Assembly (NCBI RefSeq): GCF_000769405.2
Contig: NZ_CP053441.1
Location: 186,001 to 250,000 of the forward strand
Source: Rhizobium brockwellii
Lineage (GTDB): Bacteria > Pseudomonadota > Alphaproteobacteria > Rhizobiales > Rhizobiaceae
Length of the DNA: 64,000 bases
Direction: 5' to 3'
A model generated the notes under the pieces. That model searched no databases. It worked only from the letters and a program-made list of their open reading frames with translations, and had not been told where the DNA came from. A program made the position numbers and the translations under genes. This document shows, in pieces, positions 1 through 8,404 of this stretch. Position 1 is the first letter of the stretch, and the number at the start of each line of letters is the position of its first letter.

Positions 1-1
1 T

Positions 2-406
2 GGCCTTGCAGCCTTCGTCAAGACATCGGGCGGCAAGGGACTGCATGTGGTGACGCCGCTTGCCCCGAAGGCCGGCTGGGCCGAGGTGAAGGATTTCGCC
101 CACTCGCTTGCCGAAAGCATGTCGGCCGATGCGCCGGAGAAATATCTGGCAACCGCGACCAAGGCGAAACGCGGCGGGCATATTTACATCGATTACCTCC
201 GCAACGGCCGCGGCAACACGGCAGTCGCAGCCTATTCGACGCGGGCACGGCCGGGCGCGCCGGTTTCGATGCCGCTCCATTGGCAGGAGTTGAACCAAGA
301 GATCGGTCCGGCGGCTTTCACGCTCGCCAACGTGCCGCAGCGATTGAAGGCCCAACGAAAGGACCCGTGGGGCGATTTCTTTGATGCCGCGGTGCCTCTG
401 GAATGA
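2..406 (+). CDS. ligD: DNA ligase D, C-terminal polymerase domain (5' partial)
   Basis: The frame is open from the window edge to TGA at 404-406, so only the last 134 residues are seen. They begin with GLAAFVKTSGGKGLHVVTPL, which matches the conserved core of the LigD primase-polymerase domain. Further on, HIYIDYLRNGRGNTAVAAYS and the RARPGAPVSMPLHW segment match the region that carries the catalytic and NTP-binding part of LigD POL. The reading ends a few residues after DPWGDFF, typical of proteins in which POL is the last domain. LigD works with Ku in bacterial non-homologous end joining, filling or adding nucleotides before sealing. The ligase and phosphoesterase domains, if present, lie outside the window. 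Family assignment is firm; whether the full gene is a three-domain LigD or a stand-alone polymerase cannot be seen. Confidence 0.9.
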   Translation, partial: GLAAFVKTSGGKGLHVVTPLAPKAGWAEVKDFAHSLAESMSADAPEKYLATATKAKRGGHIYIDYLRNGRGNTAVAAYSTRARPGAPVSMPLHWQELNQEIGPAAFTLANVPQRLKAQRKDPWGDFFDAAVPLE

Positions 407-418
407 GCGGCGCTTTTC

Positions 419-1150
419 TCATCCCTCGCTATCGAGCGCAGGGTAATGCCGAAAAATCCCCTCTTCGCTGAAGCCGAGGCGGCGCGAAGACTTGAGATAA
501 CGGGCGATGTTCGGCCGCTTTGCCACAGCATCATGCAGGGCGAGGAGGGCGGGATATTCCGCCTTGCGGTTCGCCATGGCTTTCGGAAAGGCGTAGGTCA
601 GGCCCTCGATCACCTGGAAGAGCGAGAGATCGACATAGGTCAGCGCATCGCCGACGATGTGGTCGGGGCCTTTCGGATTCTGTTGTAGCACACGCTCGAA
701 ATAACCGAGGAATTTCGGAATGCGGTCGCGGATGAAGGCGGCGGAGCGGGCTTTTGCCTCTTGCTTCTGGTCCTCGTAGTAGAGCGACATGTCGATCGGG
801 TGGTGCGTGTCGTGCACCTCGGCGACGAAATCGGTGACGGTCAGCTGCAGACCGTTGACGACATAACGAAGGCCTTCATTCTCAGGCGCCAGGCCAAGCT
901 TCGGGCCTAGATAAAACAGGATGTTGGCGACATGCGGGATGATGAGGTCGCCGTCCTTCAGGAAAGGCGGGGCAAAGGGTATGTGCGGTTCGTTCTCGCT
1001 CTCCATGATCTCAAACATGGCGCCAGTGCCGCGCCCGCGGCCAGATTGGCGGGTAATGTCGATATAGTCGGCGCCGGCTTCTTCCAGTGCCAGCCGCACG
1101 AATTCGCCGCGGCCCTGAATGCCGTCCCAGTAATAAAGCTCATATGCCAT
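419..1150 (-). CDS. Glutathione S-transferase family protein
   Basis: The 243-residue product starts MAYELYYWDGIQGRGEFVRL, a thioredoxin-fold N-terminus of the sigma/alpha-like GST type, with a Tyr near position 7 in the place of the catalytic tyrosine. The all-alpha C-terminal domain follows, with a typical VGDALTYVDLSLFQVIEGL segment (N-capping box and hydrophobic staple region). GSTs conjugate or reduce substrates with glutathione in the cytosol; the substrate here is unknown. The domain-1 to domain-2 linker is longer than in small GSTs because of the FAPPFLKDGDLIIPHVANIL segment. It stands alone, convergent with ligD, with a repeat element between it and the hybrid kinase gene upstream. 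Confidence 0.85.
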   Translation of the reverse strand: MAYELYYWDGIQGRGEFVRLALEEAGADYIDITRQSGRGRGTGAMFEIMESENEPHIPFAPPFLKDGDLIIPHVANILFYLGPKLGLAPENEGLRYVVNGLQLTVTDFVAEVHDTHHPIDMSLYYEDQKQEAKARSAAFIRDRIPKFLGYFERVLQQNPKGPDHIVGDALTYVDLSLFQVIEGLTYAFPKAMANRKAEYPALLALHDAVAKRPNIARYLKSSRRLGFSEEGIFRHYPALDSEG

Positions 1151-1213
1151 CAGCGCTTAATCCTTCGATTGACGACCAAAGTCTTTTCGCAATTCGTCCT
1201 TGGCCTTTTCAAG

Positions 1214-1283
1214 GGTGTTGCGAGAAACCGCTTTCGCACTTTGCCTGGGAAAACCGCTTCGCACTTTTCCTGGAATTGCTCTA
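1214..1283 (-). repeat. Rhizobial intergenic repeat, two tandem imperfect units
   Basis: Read on the minus strand this begins AGAGCAATTCCAGGAAAAGT and carries the core GTGCGAAGCGGTTTTCC. A second copy follows at once as GTGCGAAAGCGGTTTCTCG. The same core (CCAGCA-A-AGTGCG-CAGCGGTTTTGCGTCCGG) occurs at 18161-18220 and 58059-58113. It sits between the GST gene and the hybrid kinase gene, touching the 3' end of the latter. Confidence 0.75.
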
Positions 1284-3998
1284 GCCAATAGGCCGCTGTT
1301 GGACGGCGGTCATCACCGCCCGTTCGAGCTCGGTGCTGCTGAACGGTTTTGCCAGCAGCACCGAGCCGGACAGGCGGCTTGCATCCGGCAGGCTGCTGTG
1401 GCCGGTAGCAAAGACCAGGCCGACCGATGGAAAGGCCTCGCGCGCCTTGGCGGCAAAGACCGGACCCGACATGCCGGGCAGGCCGACATCGGCGACGATG
1501 ATGTCGACGATGGTGTGTCCGAGGATTTCCACGCCCCGTTCGCCACTATCAGCTTCGATGACGTCATAGCCGAGATCTTGCAAAAGCTCGGCAGTATCCA
1601 TGCGGATGAAGGCGTCGTCTTCCACAAGCAGCAGCTTCAGCTTTTCAACCGCGATATCGGGATGTTCGGGAACGGGCGCTACGGCATCGCTCGCCCCTTG
1701 GCCGCGTTGCGTCCTGATAGTAAGCACGTGGCGGATCTTGCGGGCGAGCTGCTCGCGCGTATAGGGCTTGGAGAGCAGTTCGAGACCGGGATCGAGCCTG
1801 CCGCCATGGACGATCGAATTTTCCGTATAGCCCGACGTGTAGAGCACGGCGATATCAGGCAGGCGCTCGCGCGCCATGCGCGCAAGCTCCGGGCTCCTCA
1901 ATGGGCCGGGCATGACGACATCGGTAAAGAGCAGGTCGATATGGGCGCCGCTTTCGATTACGGTGAGCGCGCTTTGCGCATCCTTGGCCTTCAGCACGTA
2001 GTAGCCGAGATCCGTCAGCATCTCGACGACAGTCGTGCGCACACCCTCGTCATCCTCGGCGACGAGGATGGTTTCCGCGCCCCCGGTTGCCGGCACACTG
2101 TCGACATTGGTGAAGCGATCCTCGCTCTGGAACGAGCGGGGCAGATAGAGCTTGACGGTCGTGCCTTCGCCGATTTCGCTGTAGATCTTCACGTGGCCGC
2201 CGGACTGCTTGGCGAAGCCATAGACCATGGACAGGCCAAGACCGGTACCCTTGCCTTCCGGCTTGGTCGAGAAGAAGGGCTCGAATGCCTGTTCTATTAC
2301 CTCCTGCATCATGCCGGAGCCGGTATCGGTGACCGCCAGCACGACATATTGGCCGGCGGTGACTTCGGGATGGGTGCGGCTGTAGGAATCGTCGAGGAAG
2401 GCGTTGCCGACCTCGATCGTCAGCTTGCCGGCGCCATCCATCGCGTCGCGGGAGTTGATCGCAAGGTTGAGCAGGGCGTTCTCAATCTGGGTCGGATCGG
2501 CAAAGCTGTTCCATAGACCGCCGGAGACCATGGTCTCGACTTCGATCTCCTCGCCGAGGGCGCGGCGCAGCATGTCGTCCATGCCGGTGACGAGACGGCC
2601 GATATTGACGACCTTGGGCTCCAACGGTTGGCGGCGGCCGAAGGCGAGCAACTGGCTTGCCAGCCGCGAGCCGCGTTCGACGGCGGCAAGCGCGTTGGAA
2701 ATGCGTTCCTTGGCCCGCCCGCTATCTGCCACGTCCTTGCCGAGAAGCTGCAGGTTGCCTGAGATCACCTGCAGCAGATTGTTGAAATCATGGGCGACGC
2801 CACCGGTGAGCTTGCCGATCGATTCCATCTTCTGCGACTGCTGGAGTGCTGCTTCGGCCTGCTGGCGCTCGGCAATCTCGGCGGCGACGCGGACCTCGAG
2901 CATTTCATTGAGTTTCCGCAGCTGATCTTCCATATCGCGGCGCTGGTCGATTTCGACTTTGGCAGCACGGAAGAGCCGGATATTGTCGATCGCGACGGCG
3001 GATTGGCCGGCGAGGCTGACGAGGCTCGCCTCGGCCGCTTGGGAAAAACGACCAGGCTGGGCGTGGCCGAAGAACAAGCCGCCGATGACGCTGCCGTCGC
3101 GTGATTTCACCGGCACGGCAAGATAGCTCCTGACCGGTAGATGCCCTTTGGGCATGCCTGCATGCGGTGCATTCTGCCCGTAGCGCGGGTCGAGCAGGAT
3201 GTCGTCGGAGCGCATAATGCCTTCGCCGTCGAAGGTCGGCGCGAAGACCTTGGTATTGCGCGGCATCGGGAATTTCTCGAAGTTCTTCCGATCGACACCG
3301 GAGAGCGCATAGAGCATGTAGCTGCCGCCCTCGCCATCATCGACATTGTAGAAGAAGGCGCCGAATTCCGCGGCGGTCAGCATCACGCCGGCATCGACGA
3401 CAATCTGGGTGAGGCGTTCGACACTGAGTTCGGCGGTGATCGCCGCACCCGCCTGGTTGACGACCGCAAGCGCCTCCGATTTCACGCGGAGTTCTTCCAG
3501 CGCCATCTCCTCGCCGCGCTTGGCCGACACCTGGTCGGTGACATCAAGGGCCGCACAGAGGATGCCGGCGACGGTGCCGTCATCGTCGCGCAGCGGCGTG
3601 TATGAGAAGGTGAACCAAGTGTCCTCGGTGCGGCCGTCGCGGCGCATCGGGATGAGTAGCTCTTTGAAGAGCTGCGAACTGCCTTCGAGCGTGCTGGCGA
3701 CGATCGGCGAGAACTGTTCCCAAATATCCGCCCAGACCTCGCGGAAGGGTCTTCCAAGTGCGCCGGGATGGCGCTGCGGAAAAACAGGCACGTAGGCGTC
3801 ATTGTAGAGAAAGGCGAGCTCCGGACCCCACGCGACGAATTTGGGCTGGCGGGAATTCAGCACCATTTCGGCGATATGTTTGAGAGAAGCAGGCCAGCTT
3901 TCGACCGGACCGAGCCCGACGGCGTGGAAAGTCGGATGCCGTAACAATTCGCCGATTTCGCCGCCGCCTCTCGGCCAGCCGTTCCCGACGCTTCCCAT
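1281..3998 (-). CDS. Hybrid sensor histidine kinase with PAS, GAF and two receiver domains
   Basis: The 905-residue soluble protein has no membrane segment. A PAS-like sensor (about 30-155, with the RTEDTWFTFSYTPLRDDDG core) is followed by a GAF domain (about 178-345), a coiled-coil linker and a HisKA/HATPase core. The phosphoacceptor is His403 in GGVAHDFNNLLQ; the N box is at NLAINSRDAM (511-520), the G boxes at DTGSGM and GKGTGLGLS. Two receiver domains follow, one at about 643-762 with Asp693 in LLFTDVVMPG, and one at about 787-900 with Asp837 in IIVADVGLPG. No output-domain regulator lies beside it, so signal and targets are unknown. The GAF segment resembles those of bacterial photoreceptor-like or redox kinases, but no chromophore cysteine can be assigned. 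The start chosen is the first ATG of the frame. Confidence 0.88.
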   Translation of the reverse strand: MGSVGNGWPRGGGEIGELLRHPTFHAVGLGPVESWPASLKHIAEMVLNSRQPKFVAWGPELAFLYNDAYVPVFPQRHPGALGRPFREVWADIWEQFSPIVASTLEGSSQLFKELLIPMRRDGRTEDTWFTFSYTPLRDDDGTVAGILCAALDVTDQVSAKRGEEMALEELRVKSEALAVVNQAGAAITAELSVERLTQIVVDAGVMLTAAEFGAFFYNVDDGEGGSYMLYALSGVDRKNFEKFPMPRNTKVFAPTFDGEGIMRSDDILLDPRYGQNAPHAGMPKGHLPVRSYLAVPVKSRDGSVIGGLFFGHAQPGRFSQAAEASLVSLAGQSAVAIDNIRLFRAAKVEIDQRRDMEDQLRKLNEMLEVRVAAEIAERQQAEAALQQSQKMESIGKLTGGVAHDFNNLLQVISGNLQLLGKDVADSGRAKERISNALAAVERGSRLASQLLAFGRRQPLEPKVVNIGRLVTGMDDMLRRALGEEIEVETMVSGGLWNSFADPTQIENALLNLAINSRDAMDGAGKLTIEVGNAFLDDSYSRTHPEVTAGQYVVLAVTDTGSGMMQEVIEQAFEPFFSTKPEGKGTGLGLSMVYGFAKQSGGHVKIYSEIGEGTTVKLYLPRSFQSEDRFTNVDSVPATGGAETILVAEDDEGVRTTVVEMLTDLGYYVLKAKDAQSALTVIESGAHIDLLFTDVVMPGPLRSPELARMARERLPDIAVLYTSGYTENSIVHGGRLDPGLELLSKPYTREQLARKIRHVLTIRTQRGQGASDAVAPVPEHPDIAVEKLKLLLVEDDAFIRMDTAELLQDLGYDVIEADSGERGVEILGHTIVDIIVADVGLPGMSGPVFAAKAREAFPSVGLVFATGHSSLPDASRLSGSVLLAKPFSSTELERAVMTAVQQRPIG

Positions 3999-4171
3999 TC
4001 AAAATCGCTTCCTTGACGTCCGCTGCGCCGATGGGCTGGCCGCCTCGGGGTTCAGCCTTCCAAACCGTCAACATAGAGGCTTCCGATGGGAGGGAAAGGG
4101 CGCGGTCGAAATATCCTTAACTGTCGGACGTTCAACAATTTTGGCAGTCTGCGGACGGCGCCTGCGGGCTG
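3999..4171. other. Intergenic region upstream of the hybrid kinase
   Basis: No gene or clear motif is visible. The stretch must hold the promoter of the hybrid kinase, which is read on the minus strand, but no confident -35/-10 pair was found. Confidence 0.4.
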
Positions 4172-4345
4172 TTATTTTCGATAGAGTTTTTGCGATGCGG
4201 CAAAGGCGCGGCCGATGTAGACGGAAACCAACTGAGCCGGCGCGCGCGGATCGCGGAAAACCAGTCCGACGAGGTTATCGACGACAAGGATGAACCCGAG
4301 CGCGAGACCGAGGTAGAGTAGCGCGGCGATTATGAGGAGCGACAT
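4172..4345 (-). CDS. Small single-pass membrane protein
   Basis: This 57-codon frame is below usual annotation cut-offs. It begins MSLLIIAALLYLGLALGFIL, a clear hydrophobic helix, followed by VVDNLVGLVFRDPRAPAQLV and a short basic tail ending QKLYRK. A good ribosome binding site lies just upstream (GAGGGATGGAG directly before the ATG, minus strand). The composition and codon use match neighbouring genes. No function is recognised. It could be co-transcribed with the hybrid kinase further downstream on the same strand, 173 bp away. Confidence 0.55.
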   Translation of the reverse strand: MSLLIIAALLYLGLALGFILVVDNLVGLVFRDPRAPAQLVSVYIGRAFAASQKLYRK

Positions 4346-4613
4346 CTCCATCCCTCACACGATCGCAGTCGAGGCGCGGTTGTTGGCTAAAAAGAGGATT
4401 TCGGTATGACCGTCGTTCATGGCAACTTCCCCGTTCCACCATAAACAGTCATCGCATCTTCTTGTTCCCGGTTATCTGGCGAGGGCTTAACCTTTTTTGG
4501 AAGCTTCAAAGCTTTCAGCGTCATCCGGCCTCTGTTCACCCCCGCATGGAAGCCCCACCTCTGAAATTCCATAAAGCACAACTAATTCAGGCATATGACA
4601 AAAAGGGATCAAA
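4346..4613. other. Intergenic region without a recognised gene
   Basis: No open frame with a ribosome binding site is visible on either strand. The sequence is less GC-rich than the surroundings. It lies between the small membrane protein and the terminator of the DUF2934 gene and presumably holds the promoter of the former. Confidence 0.4.
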
Positions 4614-4638
4614 GGGCGTCGCGACGACGCCCTTTTTT
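4614..4638 (-). terminator. Rho-independent terminator hairpin
   Basis: An 8-bp perfect stem GGGCGTCG / CGACGCCC with a 3-nt loop is flanked by AAA on one side and TTTTTT on the other. It lies 31 nt beyond the stop of the DUF2934 gene, which reads toward it. On the minus strand the stem is followed by TTTGATCCCTTTTT, a broken but usable U tract; on the plus strand the T run is better, so it may work in both directions. Confidence 0.65.
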
Positions 4639-4663
4639 CTCGACGTGCTCGGTATTTCGGTGT

Positions 4664-4918
4664 TTAGGACGCCGACTTGCGGCTCGCAGTCCGTTTCGGT
4701 GCCGGTGTCACGACGCCGTTCGTCTTGCTGCCCGTCACGCTGCGCTTCGCCTTGGGTTTGACTTCCTTGCCGTCGGAAGACGCAGCTGAGCCCTCGAGCG
4801 TGTCGCGCTCGTGACGTGCCTGTTCCCAATGGATGGAATCTCGCCCTGTCGGATGACCCTCTTCTTCCCAGAGGGAGTATGCACGTTTTTTGATCCACTC
4901 ATCCCGAGTTTCTGCCAT
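4664..4918 (-). CDS. DUF2934 domain protein
   Basis: An 84-residue protein. Residues 6-40 hold the DUF2934 signature: an R.AYSLWEEEGHPTGRD core followed by an HWEQA segment. The C-terminal half is a low-complexity Lys/Thr/Ser/Ala-rich tail ending in PAPKRTASRKSAS, which suggests a nucleic-acid-binding or disordered tail. DUF2934 proteins are common in Rhizobiales, often in several copies, and have no known function. A terminator follows the gene. Confidence 0.8.
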   Translation of the reverse strand: MAETRDEWIKKRAYSLWEEEGHPTGRDSIHWEQARHERDTLEGSAASSDGKEVKPKAKRSVTGSKTNGVVTPAPKRTASRKSAS

Positions 4919-5060
4919 CGCTGATCTCCAGTCATATGATGCCGTCGTTCGAACGCGATACTGCTTGGATGGTTCCAGAGGAGGGGAGCTCTTTCAAGCG
5001 AAATCGCGCCGCAACCGGAAATATTTCGCATCGCAGCATATTAGGGTTGAGAATCGGCAT

Positions 5061-5664
5061 TCACCGAGACCGAAACTCCACCGCCTTGTGCAGATCTGAC
5101 ACGAAATCTTGGCGGTGCCGTTGTCGGTACGCCTTGTCGCGAATGCGCAAGAGATAAGAGGGTGGATGGTGACCAGAGCAGGCGGATGAGTTGTCGGCTG
5201 CAGGATATGGCCGCGCTCCGGCGTCAGCTTTGCTTTCGGGCCAAGCAGCGCATACAGCGCGCTTGCGCCGAGCGTCACGACGAGTTTCGGCTGCAGAATG
5301 TTGAGCTCTGCGCCGAGCCACCAGGCGCACCCCCTGATCTCGCCGGCACTCGGTTTCGAATGCAGCCGCCGTCTGACGCGCGGCGTGATGCTTGACCGCA
5401 TTGGCGACATAACAGCGCTGACGATTGAGCAGCAGGCCGGCGGGCCGACAAAGGGCCTGCCGGTCACATCCTCCTGATCGCCCGGCTGCTCGCCGACGAG
5501 CATGCTCTCGGCTTTCACAGGGCCTTCGCCGAAGACGTTTTGCGTGGCATTCTTGTAGAGTCACAACGGTTCCAGTCTTCGGCCTGATGCCGGAGTTCGG
5601 CAATGCTGTCGGCATCCGCGACCTCGCGCCCCAAGGCGGGACCGACGTTTGCGGCTATGGTCAT
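5061..5664 (-). pseudogene. udgX: UdgX-type uracil-DNA glycosylase, multiply frameshifted
   Basis: Reading from ATG 5664 (minus; GGAGATCGCC upstream) gives MTIAANVGPALGREVADADS and then AELRHQAEDWNRC. After a one-base loss near 5567 another frame continues LYKNATQNVFGEGPVKAESM and then LVGEQPGDQEDVTGRPFVGP. A shift near 5440 gives LLLNRQRCYVANAVKH; a third near 5390 gives RRRLHSKPSAGEI and LQPKLVVTLGASALYALLG; a fourth near 5190 gives SYLLRIRDKAYRQ and DFVSDLHKAVEF before TGA at 5061. GEQPGDQED and the (K/R)RRLHSKP loop are hallmarks of UdgX, the family that forms a covalent link to the abasic sugar through the His of that loop. At least four indels make a functional product unlikely, unless they are sequencing errors. 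The parts are nearly complete and in the right order. Confidence 0.85.
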
Positions 5665-5822
5665 GATGGCGATCTCCTCGGGATCAATCTATCTCTACCG
5701 GCATTGTTCCCGCGGTGAAACGGGCGGTGCCGGCGGCAAAATGGTCACGGCGAAAAATTTCGCGTCATGAGAGAACAGCGGCGTGATTGAACGCCGGCGT
5801 TTCGCGGCTATATTCGCCAGCG

Positions 5823-7286
5823 ATGTTCTATCTCCTGTCGACCTACTGGCCGCATATCCTCTTTGTTGTTTCTGTCGCCATGGGGGCTGCCGCGGCGATC
5901 CATGCCGCCATGACCAAGGAGGAAGTGCGCGCGGCAATCGGCTGGGTCGGTGTCATCATCCTGTCTCCGATCATCGGCGCGGTGCTCTATGCGATTGCCG
6001 GCATCAACCGCATCCGCCGCAAATCGCTGAGCGTCCGTCGCGACGCGCTGCTGCTTGCGGCCGAATTCGACGAGCTGGAGACATTCGATGCCGAGGCCGA
6101 GACGGTGATCAGCCAGTTCGGCCGCCGCTTTGCGGCGCTGCAGACGCTGGGCGACCGGGTGACGCGCAATCCGCTGACGACAGGCAATACGATCGATGTG
6201 CTGGAGACCGGCGACGAGGCCTATGCGGCGATGAAGACCGCCATCGACGAGGCGACGCGCAGCATCCTGCTCGAAACCTATATCTTCGACCGCGATGCTG
6301 TCGGCCTTCGCATCGCCGATGCGCTGATTGCGGCGGCCAGCCGTGGTGTCGAGGTGCGGGTGCTGATCGACGCGGTCGGCGCGCGTTATTCGGTGCCGAG
6401 CATTCTCGGCCATCTCCGGGAAGGTGGCGTCACCGTCGCCGTCTTCAACGGCAATGTCATCATGGGCTTGCGGTTGCCCTACGCCAATCTGCGCACCCAC
6501 CGCAAGATCCTGATCGTCGACGGGAAAATTGCGCTGACGGGCGGGATGAACATCAGGGCGGGCTTCAGCGAGGAGGCAACAGGCGAGAGCTTTGCCCACG
6601 ACACGCATTTCAGCGTCACCGGCCCTGTCGTGGCCGACCTCTTCGACCTCGCCGCCGAAGACTGGCGCTTCTCCACGCAGGAGTTGTTGAACGACGAGCC
6701 CTGGCGCATCGAACCGCCAGAGCGCAGCCCCGGCGATCCCATCCTGATGCGCGTCGTCGCCTCCGGCCCGGATCGCAGCGTCGAGACCAACCATAAGATG
6801 CTGATGGGCGCCTTTTCCGTGGCGCGCCAATCGATCCGCATTATGTCGCCCTATTTCCTGCCGGACCGCGAACTCATCAGCGCCCTGGTGACGGCGGCGC
6901 GGCGCGGCGTCGAAGTCGATATCGTCGTGCCTGCGGTCAACAACCTCGTGCTGGTCGACCGGGCGATGACGGCCCAATTCGACCAGATCCTCAAGAATTA
7001 CTGCCGCATCTGGCGCTCCACCGGCAGCTTCAGCCATTCGAAGCTTCTGACGATCGACGGTACCTGGGCCTATGTCGGCTCTTCCAATCTCGACCCGCGC
7101 TCGCTGCGGCTGAATTTCGAGGTCGATCTCGAAGTGCTGAACGAGGGCTTCGCCGCCGAGATCGACGAGCACATCGAGGAAACCTTGAAAACGGCAACGC
7201 CGGTGACGCTTGAGGGGCTGCAGGCGCGACCCTTTGCGGTGCGGCTGCTCGAGAAGGTGCTATGGCTAGGGTCGCCCTATCTCTGA
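5823..7286 (+). CDS. cls: Cardiolipin synthase, phospholipase D superfamily
   Basis: The 487-residue product starts with two hydrophobic segments (about 3-28 and 38-60), giving an N-terminal membrane anchor. Two PLD catalytic motifs follow: HRK with the lysine at 228 and Asp233, in THRKILIVDGKIALTGGMN, and HSK with His405, Lys407 and Asp412, in SHSKLLTIDGTWAYVGSSN. This matches ClsA/B-type enzymes that join two phosphatidylglycerols or use phosphatidylethanolamine at the inner membrane. The ATG at 5823 is preferred over an upstream TTG (5787), because it begins directly before the first membrane segment. A 20-nt gap leads toward the endonuclease/exonuclease/phosphatase gene, which recalls the ybhP-clsB pair of enterobacteria. 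Confidence 0.9.
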   Translation: MFYLLSTYWPHILFVVSVAMGAAAAIHAAMTKEEVRAAIGWVGVIILSPIIGAVLYAIAGINRIRRKSLSVRRDALLLAAEFDELETFDAEAETVISQFGRRFAALQTLGDRVTRNPLTTGNTIDVLETGDEAYAAMKTAIDEATRSILLETYIFDRDAVGLRIADALIAAASRGVEVRVLIDAVGARYSVPSILGHLREGGVTVAVFNGNVIMGLRLPYANLRTHRKILIVDGKIALTGGMNIRAGFSEEATGESFAHDTHFSVTGPVVADLFDLAAEDWRFSTQELLNDEPWRIEPPERSPGDPILMRVVASGPDRSVETNHKMLMGAFSVARQSIRIMSPYFLPDRELISALVTAARRGVEVDIVVPAVNNLVLVDRAMTAQFDQILKNYCRIWRSTGSFSHSKLLTIDGTWAYVGSSNLDPRSLRLNFEVDLEVLNEGFAAEIDEHIEETLKTATPVTLEGLQARPFAVRLLEKVLWLGSPYL

Positions 7287-7366
7287 AGGATTTTTTGTGA
7301 TCGGACGTGGCAAGTCCGGCTTGCCTGCCTATACTGCTGAGACAAGCCTTCTCGATCAACGGAACA

Positions 7367-8194
7367 ATGCGCCTGCCGATGCACGCCAGAAAAGACAGCC
7401 TTCCCGCCAGCATTCTCGCCTCGATCAGGAGCAGGAAAAAGCGGCTCGACGCAGCCTATACGGAGGCAAGGCCGCGCAGTGCCGGAACGCTGATCGCCTC
7501 CTATAACGTGCACAAATGCATCGGAACCGACCGCCGCTTCGATCCGGAGCGCACCAGCCGGGTCATCCACGAAATCGGCGCCGACGTGATCGCGTTGCAG
7601 GAGGCCGACACGCGCTTCGGCGAGCGCACCGGCATTCTCGATCTCGGGCGGCTGGAGCGGGAGACGGGACTGATCGCGGTGCCGGTTGCCGGCATGGCGA
7701 AGGCGCATGGCTGGCACGGCAATGTCGTGCTCTTCAAGAAGGGGCTGGTGCATGACGTGCATCAGGTCAAGCTGCCGGGGCTGGAGCCGCGCGGCGCGCT
7801 CGTTGCCGAGATCGAACTCGAGAAGGGCGGGGTGCTGCGCATCATCGCCGCGCATTTCGGGCTGCTGCGCCATAGCAGAGCCCAGCAGGCCCGCATGCTG
7901 GTCGAGCTGATCAACGACAGGCACGAGATGCCAACCATCCTGCTCGGCGACCTCAACGAATGGCGGCTCGGCGACCGTTCTTCGCTCAACACCTTCCAAT
8001 CCGCCTTCGGACCGCTGCCGCCCGCCGTCCCGAGTTTCCCCGCCGGCCTGCCGCTTCTGGCGCTCGACCGGATCATCGCCAACCGCAAGGGGATCATCTC
8101 GGAGGTGGAAGCACATGATACGCCACTGGCGCGTATCGCCTCCGACCACCTGCCGATCAAGGCGCTGATCGATCTGGAACCGGTGCCGGGCTGA
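7367..8194 (+). CDS. Endonuclease/exonuclease/phosphatase family protein
   Basis: The frame has an upstream GTG (7307) but ATG codons at 7367 and 7379 are more likely starts; 7367 gives 275 residues. The EEP fold is shown by IASYNVHKC near the N-terminus, the VIALQEAD metal-binding Glu, TILLGDLNEW with the catalytic Asp and Asn, and the C-terminal ASDHLPIKA. Members cleave phosphodiester or phosphate ester bonds in DNA, inositol phosphates or sphingomyelin. The location after cls suggests a link to phospholipid metabolism, as proposed for ybhP beside clsB; this is inference. No signal peptide is clear, although the N-terminus is basic. Confidence 0.82.
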   Translation: MRLPMHARKDSLPASILASIRSRKKRLDAAYTEARPRSAGTLIASYNVHKCIGTDRRFDPERTSRVIHEIGADVIALQEADTRFGERTGILDLGRLERETGLIAVPVAGMAKAHGWHGNVVLFKKGLVHDVHQVKLPGLEPRGALVAEIELEKGGVLRIIAAHFGLLRHSRAQQARMLVELINDRHEMPTILLGDLNEWRLGDRSSLNTFQSAFGPLPPAVPSFPAGLPLLALDRIIANRKGIISEVEAHDTPLARIASDHLPIKALIDLEPVPG

Positions 8195-8315
8195 TGTCAT
8201 GGCGACAATGGGTGCTGTCGCATTTGTCACTTCGGCCGGCGCTTTCACTCAGGCACGGCTGAAACGTCACCAACCGGATGACGTTCAATATGATCTCGAA
8301 TATCCGCTCGCGCAT
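8157..8315 (-). CDS. Possible small protein, weakly supported
   Basis: A 52-codon frame starting MRERIFEIILNVIRLVTFQP has a well-placed AAAGGAGAG ribosome binding site 8 nt before the ATG. The 3' end overlaps the end of the endonuclease/phosphatase gene on the other strand by 38 bp. The first 20 residues could form an amphipathic or membrane helix; the rest is rich in Cys, Ser and Pro and looks non-descript. No family is recognised. It could be a real small gene, or a chance frame behind the promoter of something else. Confidence 0.25.
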   Translation of the reverse strand: MRERIFEIILNVIRLVTFQPCLSESAGRSDKCDSTHCRHDISPAPVPDRSAP

Positions 8316-8404
8316 CGATATCTCTCCTTTGCGATCATATGCCTCCCCTTGCCTCGCGCCTTCAAACGAGCTTATCGTCGGCCTCGAATGACTTGAGGTT
8401 ATGG

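Noticed and set aside
1200..2516. 438-codon open frame on the plus strand antisense to the hybrid kinase
   Set aside because: It lies over conserved kinase and receiver domains; composition reflects the opposite-strand gene.
5787..5822. Upstream TTG start for the cardiolipin synthase
   Set aside because: It adds 12 residues before the first membrane segment without a family match; ATG 5823 fits better.
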